A DNA stretch of 20,103 nt, from NCBI GenBank assembly GCA_964513655.1, contig CAZENQ010000053.1, positions 1-20,103 of the forward strand, read 5' to 3'. The translations under genes and the position numbers were made by a program. Position 1 is the stretch's first letter, and each line of letters opens with the position of its first letter. The notes beneath the pieces were generated by a model. That model had not been told where the DNA came from. It saw only the letters and a program-made list of their open reading frames with translations, and did not search any database. Shown here piece by piece: positions 11,943 to 20,048 of this stretch. This DNA comes from G020350405 sp964513655. Its GTDB lineage: Bacteria; Planctomycetota; Phycisphaerae; Sedimentisphaerales; Anaerobacaceae.

Positions 11943-13616
11943 TCAGGGCCGTACCGGCGAACCAATTGTCAATATGGTCGCGAACCCATCGTCCCTTTCG
12001 CCTTCATAAGCACAGAGGAAATGCGAATCATCCACCTTGGATAAAGCTGGATGTACCCCCTCAAAGTTATCATGGATATAGTCCGTCCCTGCAGCAACAG
12101 AGTCTGTCTGCGCGTCTACCGTCAACACCTTCGCCTTACCTATGTCACTTTCCGCTGGAAGTGTACCTGTGTATGCAAGCAGCCAATCGTCTCCCGTTAT
12201 CCATTCCAGTGCAGGGTACTCACTCTGATATTTCTCAGACGTGTCATATTGAATCGTGGTCCCCTTGCCGATGGCCCACGTGCCAGTATTAACGGTAAGG
12301 ATGAAGGCATAGCCTGTCTCACCCCAGCCCCTGTAGGCAGCAAGGTACCGGTTCCGGTTAATTTGTTGCAGCTCATTATGTTGCGCCTGTTGCGGATCAA
12401 ACTGAAATATCCCGACTTCCCTGACAACGGTTTTCAATACGGTATCTACCGTAAGGACGGAGGAAAGGCCCCCATTCGCGGCGGAATAGGTACAGAGATG
12501 ATGCGTGTCGTCTATATTAGCCAGGGCAGGATTTCCGCCGTCGTTTACATCAGATATATACGTGCTTCCACAGGTGATCGTCCTGGTAGGAACATCGACC
12601 GTCAGTACCTTTGTAAACAGGCCTCCAACCGCAGGGGTGACTTTGCCCTGGTAGGCGCACAGGAAATCGGTAGAGCTTGCCTGGCTCAGAGCGGGGCCCC
12701 CACAATCCTGCGTGTCAAACTCAAACGGTGTCCCCGTGCTAATTGTCCACGTGGCAGGATTGACGGTCAGGATTACGGCATAGCCATCACCCTTGTCTCC
12801 GCCATAAGCACAGAGATAATTTGTGGCATCGATACGCTTCAGGTCGGGGCCTCCACAGGCCTTAGCGTCGAAAACAATTGGTGTTCCATTACTAATCGTC
12901 CAGTTACCGGTATCTACGATTAAGACCACCGCCTTGCCCTGTCCAGTGGCACCTCCTGCTCCCTTATAAACGCAAAGATGATGGCCGGCATCTATCCCAC
13001 ACAGTACGGGGTTTTGTCCATTACCAATATCAAACTCAAACTCAGCACCCGGCTCTTCCGTTACGGCCTCGCCGGCGCCGGCACCGAGGGCATTGGTACG
13101 CAGATAGGCCTGGGCGATAAAGCCCTGGTCTCTGCCCAACGCAGCGGAATTGGTAAATGTCGATTGGACTTTCACGCTGCGAATCTGGTTGACATCCGTT
13201 ATGGGCGTATCCAGGTCACATGCGTCATAACAGGCAAATTGCAGTTGACTTACCGGTCCGGCCAATTCCGATAGATTCCCAACAGGGCCGAACTGGACAA
13301 GATTGCCCGCGCCGACTTCATACCGCATCGTATTGCCATCGTTGTCTTCAAACTCAACGTAACCCGTTATCTCGCTAAAGTCACTTACCGCTGTTACCTT
13401 ATTGGCCTGGGTTAAATTGAAGGTGATATGGTCCATCAACACCCGGCCGTTCTGAATGGCTTCAACTGTCTTCCTTTTCGAACCCCAGCTGTTCTGAATG
13501 GCCCGTATCTGAGGCACTACGGCGGCGAAGACTATCACCAAAATAGCCATCGCCACCAGTATCTCAACAAGTGTCATCCCAAACCGTCGCGTGTTTCTGC
13601 TTTTCCAGTACACCAC
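11943..13616 (-). CDS. GspJ-like pseudopilin fused to a seven-repeat probable beta-propeller
   Basis: About 557 residues, roughly 2.5 times a normal GspJ/PilW. The leader ends RRFG, cleavage leaves MTLVEILVAM with Glu at +5, and a hydrophobic helix and minor-pseudopilin domain run to about residue 188. The rest consists of seven units of 45-58 residues. Each has an FD start, a P-A-L-x-x-I-D core, H-x-L-C-A-Y or a variant, G-x-A-x-I-L-T-V-(D/N), then T-W-T-I-S-x-G-T. Five units keep the Cys of LCAY; units 5 and 6 have Ala and Leu. The seventh lacks the final strand, as expected if the ring closes with an N-terminal strand. Start GTG 13614-13616 is favoured because AGGA lies eight bases upstream; TTG at 13665-13667 is an alternative. 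It lies in the operon between gspI-like and PilX-like genes, so it probably displays a binding domain on the filament tip (inference). Confidence 0.88.
   Translation of the reverse strand: MVYWKSRNTRRFGMTLVEILVAMAILVIVFAAVVPQIRAIQNSWGSKRKTVEAIQNGRVLMDHITFNLTQANKVTAVSDFSEITGYVEFEDNDGNTMRYEVGAGNLVQFGPVGNLSELAGPVSQLQFACYDACDLDTPITDVNQIRSVKVQSTFTNSAALGRDQGFIAQAYLRTNALGAGAGEAVTEEPGAEFEFDIGNGQNPVLCGIDAGHHLCVYKGAGGATGQGKAVVLIVDTGNWTISNGTPIVFDAKACGGPDLKRIDATNYLCAYGGDKGDGYAVILTVNPATWTISTGTPFEFDTQDCGGPALSQASSTDFLCAYQGKVTPAVGGLFTKVLTVDVPTRTITCGSTYISDVNDGGNPALANIDDTHHLCTYSAANGGLSSVLTVDTVLKTVVREVGIFQFDPQQAQHNELQQINRNRYLAAYRGWGETGYAFILTVNTGTWAIGKGTTIQYDTSEKYQSEYPALEWITGDDWLLAYTGTLPAESDIGKAKVLTVDAQTDSVAAGTDYIHDNFEGVHPALSKVDDSHFLCAYEGERDDGFATILTIGSPVRP
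11946..13046 (-). repeat. Seven divergent repeats coding for the propeller-like domain
   Basis: Seven in-frame units of about 135-174 bases. Counting from TTG 13667 they start at about residues 208, 264, 315, 370, 421, 472 and 530. They are well diverged at DNA level although short stretches still match, for example around 12745-12785 and 12265-12315. This argues for old duplication followed by selection on the protein fold rather than recent expansion. Confidence 0.85.
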
Positions 13617-13711
13617 AAGCTCAGTCCTTACACAATCACTAATATCCCTGTCCCGCTTTAAGCACAAAAAATCAGGGAGTCATAAAACAAAATTCATCGC
13701 GTCCCATAACG

Positions 13712-14116
13712 CTACCACCTTCTGGCGATAAGCGTCTTTAGAGTGACCTCCACTTCACCGCCCTCCAGCACACCATTGCTGTTTTCGTCATAGCCTACGG
13801 AAACCACAATCGACCTCAGGTCCACACCGGCAGACGTATCAGCAAGCCTGCAAAGATACGCGCCGTCAACGGACGAAGATGGGTCGTTAAAATCAAGACT
13901 GTAGTTGTAGATTGACCTGCCTCGAATGTCCTCGAGCTTCGCTTCGGCGAGCGTCAAGCTGCGCATCCTGCGCTCAACCTTTATATCCAGCGCGTGCGCA
14001 CTGGTCAGGCCCTTAAGAATCGGAACCATCACAAGGGTCAGCAGCATCGCCGCTACCAGGACCTCCGTAAGAGTAAATCCTTTACACGCTTTGCTTTTTT
14101 GGGCTTTTACAATCAT
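13712..14116 (-). CDS. GspI/PilV-like minor pseudopilin
   Basis: A 134-residue pseudopilin. The leader MIVKAQKSKACKG is cut before FTLTEVLVAAMLL, with Glu at +5, followed by a hydrophobic helix. AHALDIKVERRMRSLTLAEAKLEDIRGR is typical of the GspI/PilV helical stalk. Near the C-terminus DENSNGVLEGGE matches an EF-hand-type calcium loop, with Asp, Asn and Asn at positions 1, 3 and 5, Gly at 6 and Glu at 12. Calcium binding is known for GspG, but this loop is in a minor pseudopilin. It starts 2 bases after the gspH-like stop and is probably translationally coupled, since no ribosome binding site is visible. Assignment as GspI rather than PilV is by gene order. Confidence 0.85.
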   Translation of the reverse strand: MIVKAQKSKACKGFTLTEVLVAAMLLTLVMVPILKGLTSAHALDIKVERRMRSLTLAEAKLEDIRGRSIYNYSLDFNDPSSSVDGAYLCRLADTSAGVDLRSIVVSVGYDENSNGVLEGGEVEVTLKTLIARRW

Positions 14117-14118
14117 AA

Positions 14119-14589
14119 TCAGTTATCAATACACTTTACTGCACCGGTTGCGGAAACGACGGTTACGGTAAAACTCTTTCCTTCTGCGGAGACCGTCAGC
14201 TGAGTGTCGCTTCCGGCCAATAGATTACCCAGCGGTCCGAACTTGAACCTCTTGCCTCCTGTACAGCTAACATCTGAATCAATGCTGTATGAATCCACTA
14301 TTTCACTTGTGTTAAGATTCTCTATCTCATAGCCGTTATATGGGCTGGACCCCGACATACTCAGGCCGTAGCCGTCCACATTTACCGCGGCATTGCAGAT
14401 GGCCAATCGGCGAGTCAGCTTCAAATCGGTGGCAATCTTCCTCGCCGCCGCGTCAGCCTTCTGGCGCCGCAACGTGGCAAACTGCATCCTCGGCACCGCA
14501 ACAACAGCCATTACGGCAAGAATCAGAACAATCACAACCAGTTCGGCTAAACTAAATGCCTTTCTATTCCTTGTCATAGTTCTTACCAT
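14119..14589 (-). CDS. GspH/FimT-like minor pseudopilin
   Basis: About 156 residues. The basic leader MVRTMTRNRKA is followed by FSLAELVVIVLILAV. The residue before the cleavage site is Ala instead of the usual Gly, which prepilin peptidases tolerate; Glu is at +5. The stalk QKADAAARKIATDLKLTRRLAICNA is characteristic of GspH/FimT. The globular domain has two cysteines (SCTGGK and VKCIDN) that could form a disulfide across the end. Start ATG 14587-14589 is used; ATG 14575-14577 is also possible, and neither has a clear ribosome binding site. The gene follows a strong stem-loop after gspG. Confidence 0.85.
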   Translation of the reverse strand: MVRTMTRNRKAFSLAELVVIVLILAVMAVVAVPRMQFATLRRQKADAAARKIATDLKLTRRLAICNAAVNVDGYGLSMSGSSPYNGYEIENLNTSEIVDSYSIDSDVSCTGGKRFKFGPLGNLLAGSDTQLTVSAEGKSFTVTVVSATGAVKCIDN

Positions 14590-14599
14590 CAATACACAA

Positions 14600-14634
14600 C
14601 AAGGATGGCCACCAAAATGCAGTGGCCATCCTTG
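14600..14634 (-). terminator. Strong stem-loop after the major pseudopilin gene
   Basis: CAAGGATGGCCAC (14600-14612) pairs perfectly with GTGGCCATCCTTG (14622-14634) around a 9-base loop. In the direction of transcription it is followed by TTGTGTATTG, moderately T-rich, and it lies 108 bases after the gspG stop and just before the gspH-like start. It probably lowers read-through or protects the gspG mRNA end, so that the major pseudopilin is made in excess over the minor ones. Confidence 0.7.
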
Positions 14635-14741
14635 CTCTATTTCGTTCCACGGAAATCACACACACCCTTGCAAAAAAAGCCCCCACAGTCTCTGCGAAAA
14701 GCACTCTGCTAAGTTTTTTTTACAAAAGGCGACAACCTGTA

Positions 14742-15059
14742 TTAGTGGGCATGCGGCGTAACGTGACCGTTGGCGCCCAGAACATATGCACTGCCGTCAA
14801 AGGGGCATACAGGGGAACCGTCCGGGAAATAGTTTGGATCGGTGATTACGTCTGTCAGCACCGCAGGTGCCGAGCCTGTATTGGCCGTGTAAAGTTCGAT
14901 CTGGCCGTTCATAATGTCAATGTTTGTATCACAGGCCTTTCTCTTGGCATTCGAGGCGCTGGCGCCTATTCTCGGTACCGCAATCGCCGCAAGGGCCGCC
15001 AGAATCAAAACCACAATCAGCAACTCAACCAGTGTGAAACCTTTATTCTTTCTCACCAT
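14742..15059 (-). CDS. gspG: Major pseudopilin GspG
   Basis: A 105-residue major pseudopilin that polymerises into the periplasmic filament. The short leader MVRKNKG precedes FTLVELLIVVLILAALAAIA (Glu at +5), then an alpha-helical stalk, RIGASASNAKRKACDTNIDIM. The compact C-terminal region contains YFPDGSPVCPFDGSAYVLG and ends GHVTPHAH. Cys residues in the stalk and the CPFDG loop may be paired. ATG 15057-15059 is chosen because AGAGGA lies seven bases upstream; an upstream in-frame start at 15116 would give an atypically long leader. The gene has a long 5' region of its own and is followed by a strong stem-loop, both consistent with separate high expression. Confidence 0.92.
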   Translation of the reverse strand: MVRKNKGFTLVELLIVVLILAALAAIAVPRIGASASNAKRKACDTNIDIMNGQIELYTANTGSAPAVLTDVITDPNYFPDGSPVCPFDGSAYVLGANGHVTPHAH

Positions 15060-15470
15060 TTTACGTTCCTCTCGAAAACAGTTACATTCTGCAAACTTGA
15101 AACCAGTTATCGACACAATTAACGAGTCACTTTCCTTTTTTTAGTTCCGATAAGTGCTTTTTATCCTTCTCTTCGTACATCCTCAACAAAGGTCCCGAGA
15201 CCCTCCGATAAAACAACATAAACTGCTTGGCCTGTCTGTAATTATTGGGTTTTATTAAAAGTAGTTCTAACTGCGACGCGCCCAGAAAAATTTTAGACGA
15301 ACACTCCAACCGCTGTCCCCTTATATAAAATATACCCCATTTTTTAAATAAAGAGGGCTAAAACAAAAAAATTTTCAATATTCCCCATCGTGGCATAGTA
15401 ATGCCCCTGATAAGCGCCAAGTTGCTTTTGTCCTGCAGTTCCGATAAATGATGCTTCTTAACTTCCCAAG
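15060..15470 (-). other. Intergenic region between gspF and gspG with two questionable small frames
   Basis: This 411-base gap interrupts the operon. A 38-codon frame (15358-15474) starts with a GTG that overlaps the gspF stop as GTGA and contains KKHHLSEL. A 60-codon frame (15127-15309, TTG start with GGGG eight bases upstream) ends KDKKHLSELKKGK. The shared motif comes from a direct repeat around AGTTCCGATAA (15143-15153 and 15437-15447). The segment 15310-15380 is very AT-rich and probably holds the gspG promoter, but no clean -35/-10 pair was found. I do not claim either frame as a gene. Confidence 0.4.
15127..15309 (-). CDS. Possible small hypothetical protein upstream of gspG
   Basis: A 60-residue basic frame without recognisable family. 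The middle (NNYRQAKQFMLFYRRVSGPLL) looks helical and the end is rich in Lys and Glu. The only available full-length start is TTG 15307-15309, with AAGGGG about eight bases upstream. It has no signal peptide or membrane segment. It sits between gspF and gspG in the operon direction. It may be a real small gene, a decayed gene end, or chance. Confidence 0.25.
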   Translation of the reverse strand: MECSSKIFLGASQLELLLIKPNNYRQAKQFMLFYRRVSGPLLRMYEEKDKKHLSELKKGK

Positions 15471-16667
15471 TCACTCCACGTGAGCCATATAGTCAAACAG
15501 AGGCAGATACACACCCACCAGGATAAAGCCGACAATCGTACCCATAACAATCGTTAGTGCCGGTTCAAGCTTCACAAGCAAGGTGCTGATGCTTCTGTTT
15601 ATATCCTTGTCAAGAAAATCCACGCCTTTATTGAGCATTTCAGGCAGCACTCCCGCCTCTTCTCCCGCAGAGGCAAGCTGTATGACCATTGGTGGAAAAA
15701 TCTCATGCTCACTCATCGCCTCAGTGACCGTACTTCCTGTCTCGAGTCTTTCCTGCAACTTTGTGCCGATGTCCTTAACCGTTTGGTTATTCGCGACCAC
15801 ACCTGCAATCTCAAGCGCGTCAATATACGAAACGCCCGCTGAACCCAGCATCGCAAAGGTTCGAATGAACCGTGACAGTACTAACATCACGTTGAGTTTT
15901 CCAAAAACGGGCATCTTAAGCTTGAAAGCATGCCACCGGGCAAGGGTCCTGGGATTCTTTGAAAATCTTCGCCCTAATAACACACAGCCAAAAACAATAA
16001 CCAGCAGAAACAACCAACATTCTCTGACGAACACGCTAATATCTAATAGGGCTTGTGTCGGGCCAGGCAAGTTTACATGCAGTTGCTGGTATACCTTGGA
16101 AAATACCGGAATAACAAATATTATCAGGTAGGTTACAATCAGAAGGCACATAACACCAACAACAACCGGATACGCGAAGGCTGATTTGACCTGCTTCTTC
16201 AAATCGTTCTGTTTCTCCAGATAAACCGCTGCCATTTCAAGTGTGTGTGACAGTTTGCCTCCGGACTCACCAGCCTCGACCATCCCCAAAAAAAAATCAG
16301 AAAACACATCTCTGTATTTACCAAAAGCTTCCCTTAAGGTCGAGCCGGTCTCAACATGCTGTCGGATATCTGCGATTCTGTCTTTGAACGGGAGATTCTC
16401 CGTCTGTTCCTCCAGAACCTGCAGGCACCGGTCAATCGACAATCCGGCAGAGCACATCCCGGCGAATCGGTGCGCAAAGCCGACCACCTCACTTTGTTTA
16501 ATCTTACGCTTGGCGCCTCCGGAGGGCTTTTTCCGGCGGGCCTTCACAAGAGCGTAGCCCAGTCTTCCCAGCTCCTCGCGCAGCGCAGCAAGGCTGTCAA
16601 TGTCGTGGTATACCCCCGAGAATATGTTTCCGTCCTCGTCCCTTGCTTTGTATTCAAACACCGCCAT
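15471..16667 (-). CDS. gspF: Inner-membrane platform protein GspF/PilC
   Basis: A 398-residue polytopic protein, the normal family length. The N-terminal MAVFEYKARDEDGNIFSG is the usual strand-forming start. Two GspF domains each carry the cytoplasmic helix bundle: the first around residues 60-170 with FFLGMVEAGESGGKLSHTL, the second around 265-385 with MVIQLASAGEEAGVLPEML. Membrane helices lie at about 170-195, 220-240 and 370-392. It converts ATPase movement into pseudopilin extraction and assembly. Its ATG shares one base with the gspE stop (TAATG), so the two are translationally coupled. Confidence 0.96.
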   Translation of the reverse strand: MAVFEYKARDEDGNIFSGVYHDIDSLAALREELGRLGYALVKARRKKPSGGAKRKIKQSEVVGFAHRFAGMCSAGLSIDRCLQVLEEQTENLPFKDRIADIRQHVETGSTLREAFGKYRDVFSDFFLGMVEAGESGGKLSHTLEMAAVYLEKQNDLKKQVKSAFAYPVVVGVMCLLIVTYLIIFVIPVFSKVYQQLHVNLPGPTQALLDISVFVRECWLFLLVIVFGCVLLGRRFSKNPRTLARWHAFKLKMPVFGKLNVMLVLSRFIRTFAMLGSAGVSYIDALEIAGVVANNQTVKDIGTKLQERLETGSTVTEAMSEHEIFPPMVIQLASAGEEAGVLPEMLNKGVDFLDKDINRSISTLLVKLEPALTIVMGTIVGFILVGVYLPLFDYMAHVE

Positions 16668-18361
16668 TATCTCTGCTCCATGTCCACGACGCGCGGTAGT
16701 TCCTCAAGGGTCGTGGCACCGCCAAGTACTTCCTCAATGCCGCTTTCCCTCAAAGTCCTCATTCCTTCCTTGCCCGCCTGTGTCCTGATTTCATCGTCAC
16801 CGCAACCTGCAACAATCATCCTCCTTATTTCAGGCGTGATGCTCAGTATCTCATAGATCGCCTTTCTTCCGTAATAACCTGTATGATAGCAGGCGTTACA
16901 ACCCTTGCTGCGGTGAAGTGTAATGTCCTTATTTGGCGGGCCCTGCAAAAAGCTAAGTTCTTCCTGTGACGGCTGGTACGTCTGCTTGCACTTGCCACAG
17001 CAGGTGCGCACAAGCCTTTGGGCCACAGCTCCCAACAGAGCGGAAGCCACCAAAAACGGCTGTACGCCAAGGTTAACCAGACGTGACACGGCGCCGACGG
17101 CGTCATTTGTGTGCAGCGTACTAAGAACAAGGTGACCCGTCAGAGCCGCGCTTATCGCGATTTCTGCCGTCTCAAGGTCTCGAATTTCACCCACGAAAAT
17201 AATGTCGGGGTCCTGCCTTACTATACTTCGCAGTCCGTTGGCAAAGGTCATCCCCGCAATCGGATTTACCTGAACCTGCGTGACCCCGTTCAGGCGATAC
17301 TCGACCGGGTCCTCAACCGTGACGATATTTTTCTCTGGGGTGTTTAAACTCTGCAAAACTGAATACAGCGTAGTGGTTTTGCCGCTGCCCGTAGGTCCGG
17401 TTAATAATATCATTCCGTACGGATTGCTTATCAGGTCTTTGAGTTTTTTGCTGTCGGCGGCTGAAGTGACTATATCGTCAAAGGCCCAGAGTCCTGCACT
17501 CTTGTCCAGGATTCTCATGACTATCTTTTCTCCCCCCACAGAGGGAAGCGACGATACCCTCAAGTCATATTCTTTATCATGAAACTGCACAGTCAAATGC
17601 CCATCCTGAGGCATCCTGTGCTCTGAAATATCCATATCTGTAAGGATTTTAATATGCGAGATGACTCCCTGCTGAACTGAAGAGGGAATTTCTATCGCAT
17701 CATGCAGAATACCGTCGACCCTGTAGCGCACCCTGACATCGTACTCCTGCGGCTCAATATGAATATCGCTGGCTCGACCGTCAATCGCACCGTTGATTAT
17801 GGAAGAGACAAGCCTTGTAACGGGGGCGTCGGCAACATTTGACGATTTAAATTTGGCCCTGCCATGCGGTGACTTCTCAGAGGGCGATTGTTTCAGCCGC
17901 AACGAGACTATGTCCTGACGGGTGACGTTTCCAACATTGAAGTGGTACATTACTGCCTGTCTTATCGCGCTGCCGGTAGCATAAAGCGGCACAACCTGGC
18001 AGCCCGTCTTGGCTTCAATCTGGTCACGAACCGCCAAATTCAGAGGAGATGCCATCGCAATGTAAAGTTTGTTACCCTCCTTCTTGACGGGAATCAGATT
18101 ATGCTTGTTGACGGTCTCGTAAGAGACCATTTGTGCCGCCATCGGGTCTATCATCTCCGGCGAAAGCGTTACAAATTCGACCCCGTTACTGAACAAAATG
18201 ACCTTGGTCAGCGCATCATCGCCAACAAGCTCATCCTCTTTCAGTATGTCGACTACGCTCCGTCCGGTATCCTGCTGTTTCTTGATTACACCTTGCAGAA
18301 TATCCTCACCGAGGATGTTTTCCTTCGTAAGGAATGAGATTATTTCAGCCTCGTCCTGCAT
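16667..18361 (-). CDS. gspE: Assembly ATPase GspE/PilB
   Basis: A 564-residue secretion ATPase. The N-terminal region (1-145) has the T2SSE_N fold in its second half (NKHNLIPVKKEGNKLYIAMA). The first half is divergent, and I do not see the RLG-type motifs of c-di-GMP-binding versions. The catalytic core has the Asp box (GRASDIHIEP, 195-204), Walker A GPTGSGKT (322-329, Lys328), Walker B DPDIIFVGEIRD (384-395, Glu392) and the His box GHLVLSTLHTNDA. The zinc-binding cysteines are present: CCGKC (454-458) and CNAC (488-491). It powers pseudopilus extension in the cytoplasm. It is the first gene of the operon. The start ATG 18359-18361 has AGGA rather far upstream. Confidence 0.96.
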   Translation of the reverse strand: MQDEAEIISFLTKENILGEDILQGVIKKQQDTGRSVVDILKEDELVGDDALTKVILFSNGVEFVTLSPEMIDPMAAQMVSYETVNKHNLIPVKKEGNKLYIAMASPLNLAVRDQIEAKTGCQVVPLYATGSAIRQAVMYHFNVGNVTRQDIVSLRLKQSPSEKSPHGRAKFKSSNVADAPVTRLVSSIINGAIDGRASDIHIEPQEYDVRVRYRVDGILHDAIEIPSSVQQGVISHIKILTDMDISEHRMPQDGHLTVQFHDKEYDLRVSSLPSVGGEKIVMRILDKSAGLWAFDDIVTSAADSKKLKDLISNPYGMILLTGPTGSGKTTTLYSVLQSLNTPEKNIVTVEDPVEYRLNGVTQVQVNPIAGMTFANGLRSIVRQDPDIIFVGEIRDLETAEIAISAALTGHLVLSTLHTNDAVGAVSRLVNLGVQPFLVASALLGAVAQRLVRTCCGKCKQTYQPSQEELSFLQGPPNKDITLHRSKGCNACYHTGYYGRKAIYEILSITPEIRRMIVAGCGDDEIRTQAGKEGMRTLRESGIEEVLGGATTLEELPRVVDMEQR

Positions 18362-18670
18362 TATTAAGAACTGTCCTCAAAAAGCAACCGCATTTTTAGC
18401 ACTCGTATCGACATCTGAGCGAGTCAACTTAAGCGATAGAAACAGACCTGCTTTTCGAAAAAAGTGTCGGATAAACTCAAGGACCGATAATAAACAGGCG
18501 GCGTCATTTAAGCGGCTAAGTGGTATGAAAAAGCTAAAGACCAAATTAAGTTCGCTTCAAAAATACTCGATAACGATTAGTAAACGATATATTGTGACAA
18601 ACATAAATCTCGGATTTGCTGGCAGGATTGGCTACCGAAGATAACCTAACTTAAGCAAACTGTAAGCACT
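18362..18670. other. Divergent intergenic region between gspE and the GAF kinase
   Basis: These 309 bases must hold promoters for both the secretion operon (minus) and the kinase (plus). I find no pair close to the sigma-70 consensus on either strand. An ACTCG/CGAGT inverted repeat with a long loop lies at about 18400-18424, near the gspE start. A small TTTTCGAAAA palindrome lies near 18451-18460. No gene is evident. Confidence 0.35.
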
Positions 18671-19939
18671 ATGGAACACGAGCGCTCTAATTCATCGACC
18701 ACATGCACTCGTCAGGGACAAACTGCAGACGCAACACTTCAGTTTCTGCAAGCCCTATCGCTGTCGAACTTGACGGTGGATAACCAAAGGCAGTCTTTAA
18801 AGACCGCACTCCATGTCATTGCCGAACGGTTCTCCGCAGATAACGGGTATATCCTCTCAAAGAGTGATGATATCGACCAGTTAGAGCCCCTCGCGAGTGT
18901 TCACAAAGATGGTGAAACCGAACCGGCCGATACGTTCAGCAATGCCGTGATAGAAAAGGTTCTGCAAACCGACAAGGCGATTTTAGTAAAAGATGCAATG
19001 AATAACAAAGACTTCCCTGGAGACCCCAATCTTCAGAGATTCAATGTAAAAGCAGTTATGTGTGCGCCAATCAGCACAAGCCGTGCGCCAACCGGCGTAA
19101 TTTACCTGGACAGTTCACAGCAACAGTGTGACTGGGCCGAACAAGATTTAGAACTTCTTCAGTTTGTAGCCCGGTACACACAACTGGCCCTGGAAGCTGT
19201 CCGGGCAGAGCACCAAGCCGCCAAAAATCAGCGGTTGATGACAGCGGGACAGGCATCCCTAAAGATCTCACATTCAGTTAAGAACATAATACAGTTGGTC
19301 TCGGGAGCCGCTGAGGTCATAGATTTCGGCCTGCGAACCAACGAGATTCATCGGGTTAAGCGCAGTTGGAGCATACTAAAACCCAATCTCGAAAGGGTCA
19401 AAAAATTCATGCTCGATATGCTCGACTTCAGCAGAGAAAGACACCTCGAATTGGGACCATGTGAATTCAACGCCGTTATACAGAGCGCCATCGAATCGCT
19501 TAACTCTCAACTCAAACAAAAAAAGACCAAGCTTCATATCCGCATCGACCAGCAGATTCCCGTCATCGAACTGGATGGCGAGCGTATACACGAAATGGCC
19601 GCGAACCTTATACTAAATGCCATAGACATAGTGGACGAGGAAACTGGCGTCGTATCCGTCGAAACCAAATACCTCAAGGAGCAAAATGCAGTTCAACTCA
19701 GCGTAACCGACAACGGACCCGGCATCAGCGAAGAAGCTAAGGAAAAAATATTCCAGCCTTTTGAGTCCTCCAAAAATAAACTCGGCACAGGTCTCGGCCT
19801 GGCAATAGCCAAACAAATCATAGAACAGCACAATGCCGAAATCCAAATCGAATCAGAAATAGGCAAAGGCAGCACATTCAAAGTTATCCTGCCGGCAAAA
19901 GTCGTAGGCCAGGACCAATCACAGCCGCCCACCGATTGA
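18671..19939 (+). CDS. GAF-domain sensor histidine kinase
   Basis: A 422-residue soluble kinase. A GAF domain spans about residues 35-180 (TALHVIAERFSADNGYIL; VMCAPISTSRAPTGVIYLDS). The dimerisation and phosphotransfer region has SLKISHSVKNIIQ with His201, resembling the H-D/S-x-K-N type of kinase rather than SHEIRTP. The HATPase_c domain runs about 300-412 with Asn316 (LILNAIDIV), DNGPGI (347-352) and GTGLGLAIAKQ (372-382). All key residues are present and there are no membrane segments. The start ATG 18671-18673 has no obvious ribosome binding site. It is divergent from gspE, so it could sense a small molecule and regulate the neighbouring system, but no cognate regulator is adjacent. Confidence 0.93.
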   Translation: MEHERSNSSTTCTRQGQTADATLQFLQALSLSNLTVDNQRQSLKTALHVIAERFSADNGYILSKSDDIDQLEPLASVHKDGETEPADTFSNAVIEKVLQTDKAILVKDAMNNKDFPGDPNLQRFNVKAVMCAPISTSRAPTGVIYLDSSQQQCDWAEQDLELLQFVARYTQLALEAVRAEHQAAKNQRLMTAGQASLKISHSVKNIIQLVSGAAEVIDFGLRTNEIHRVKRSWSILKPNLERVKKFMLDMLDFSRERHLELGPCEFNAVIQSAIESLNSQLKQKKTKLHIRIDQQIPVIELDGERIHEMAANLILNAIDIVDEETGVVSVETKYLKEQNAVQLSVTDNGPGISEEAKEKIFQPFESSKNKLGTGLGLAIAKQIIEQHNAEIQIESEIGKGSTFKVILPAKVVGQDQSQPPTD

Positions 19940-20007
19940 GACCTCCTTTCTGCTCATCTTCAAATCGTGTATCTTCCCCGTGTCAACACAACCCCACCCT
20001 AATTTTC

Positions 20008-20036
20008 TTGCAATAGCTCCCGGCCGGTTGTAACAT
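20008..20036 (+). promoter_or_regulatory. Promoter of the tRNA-Arg gene
   Basis: TTGCAA (20008-20013) and TAACAT (20031-20036) are separated by 17 bases and lie just before the tRNA, predicting a start near 20043. The GC-rich spacer is of the kind seen before stable RNA genes. No terminator for the upstream kinase gene is visible in 19940-20007. Confidence 0.55.
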
Positions 20037-20048
20037 TAACACATACTC

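Noticed and set aside
12051..12923. 290-codon plus-strand frame opposite the propeller repeats
   Set aside because: It mirrors the repeat-coding strand, including repeated motifs that simply reflect the repeats, and has no start signal.
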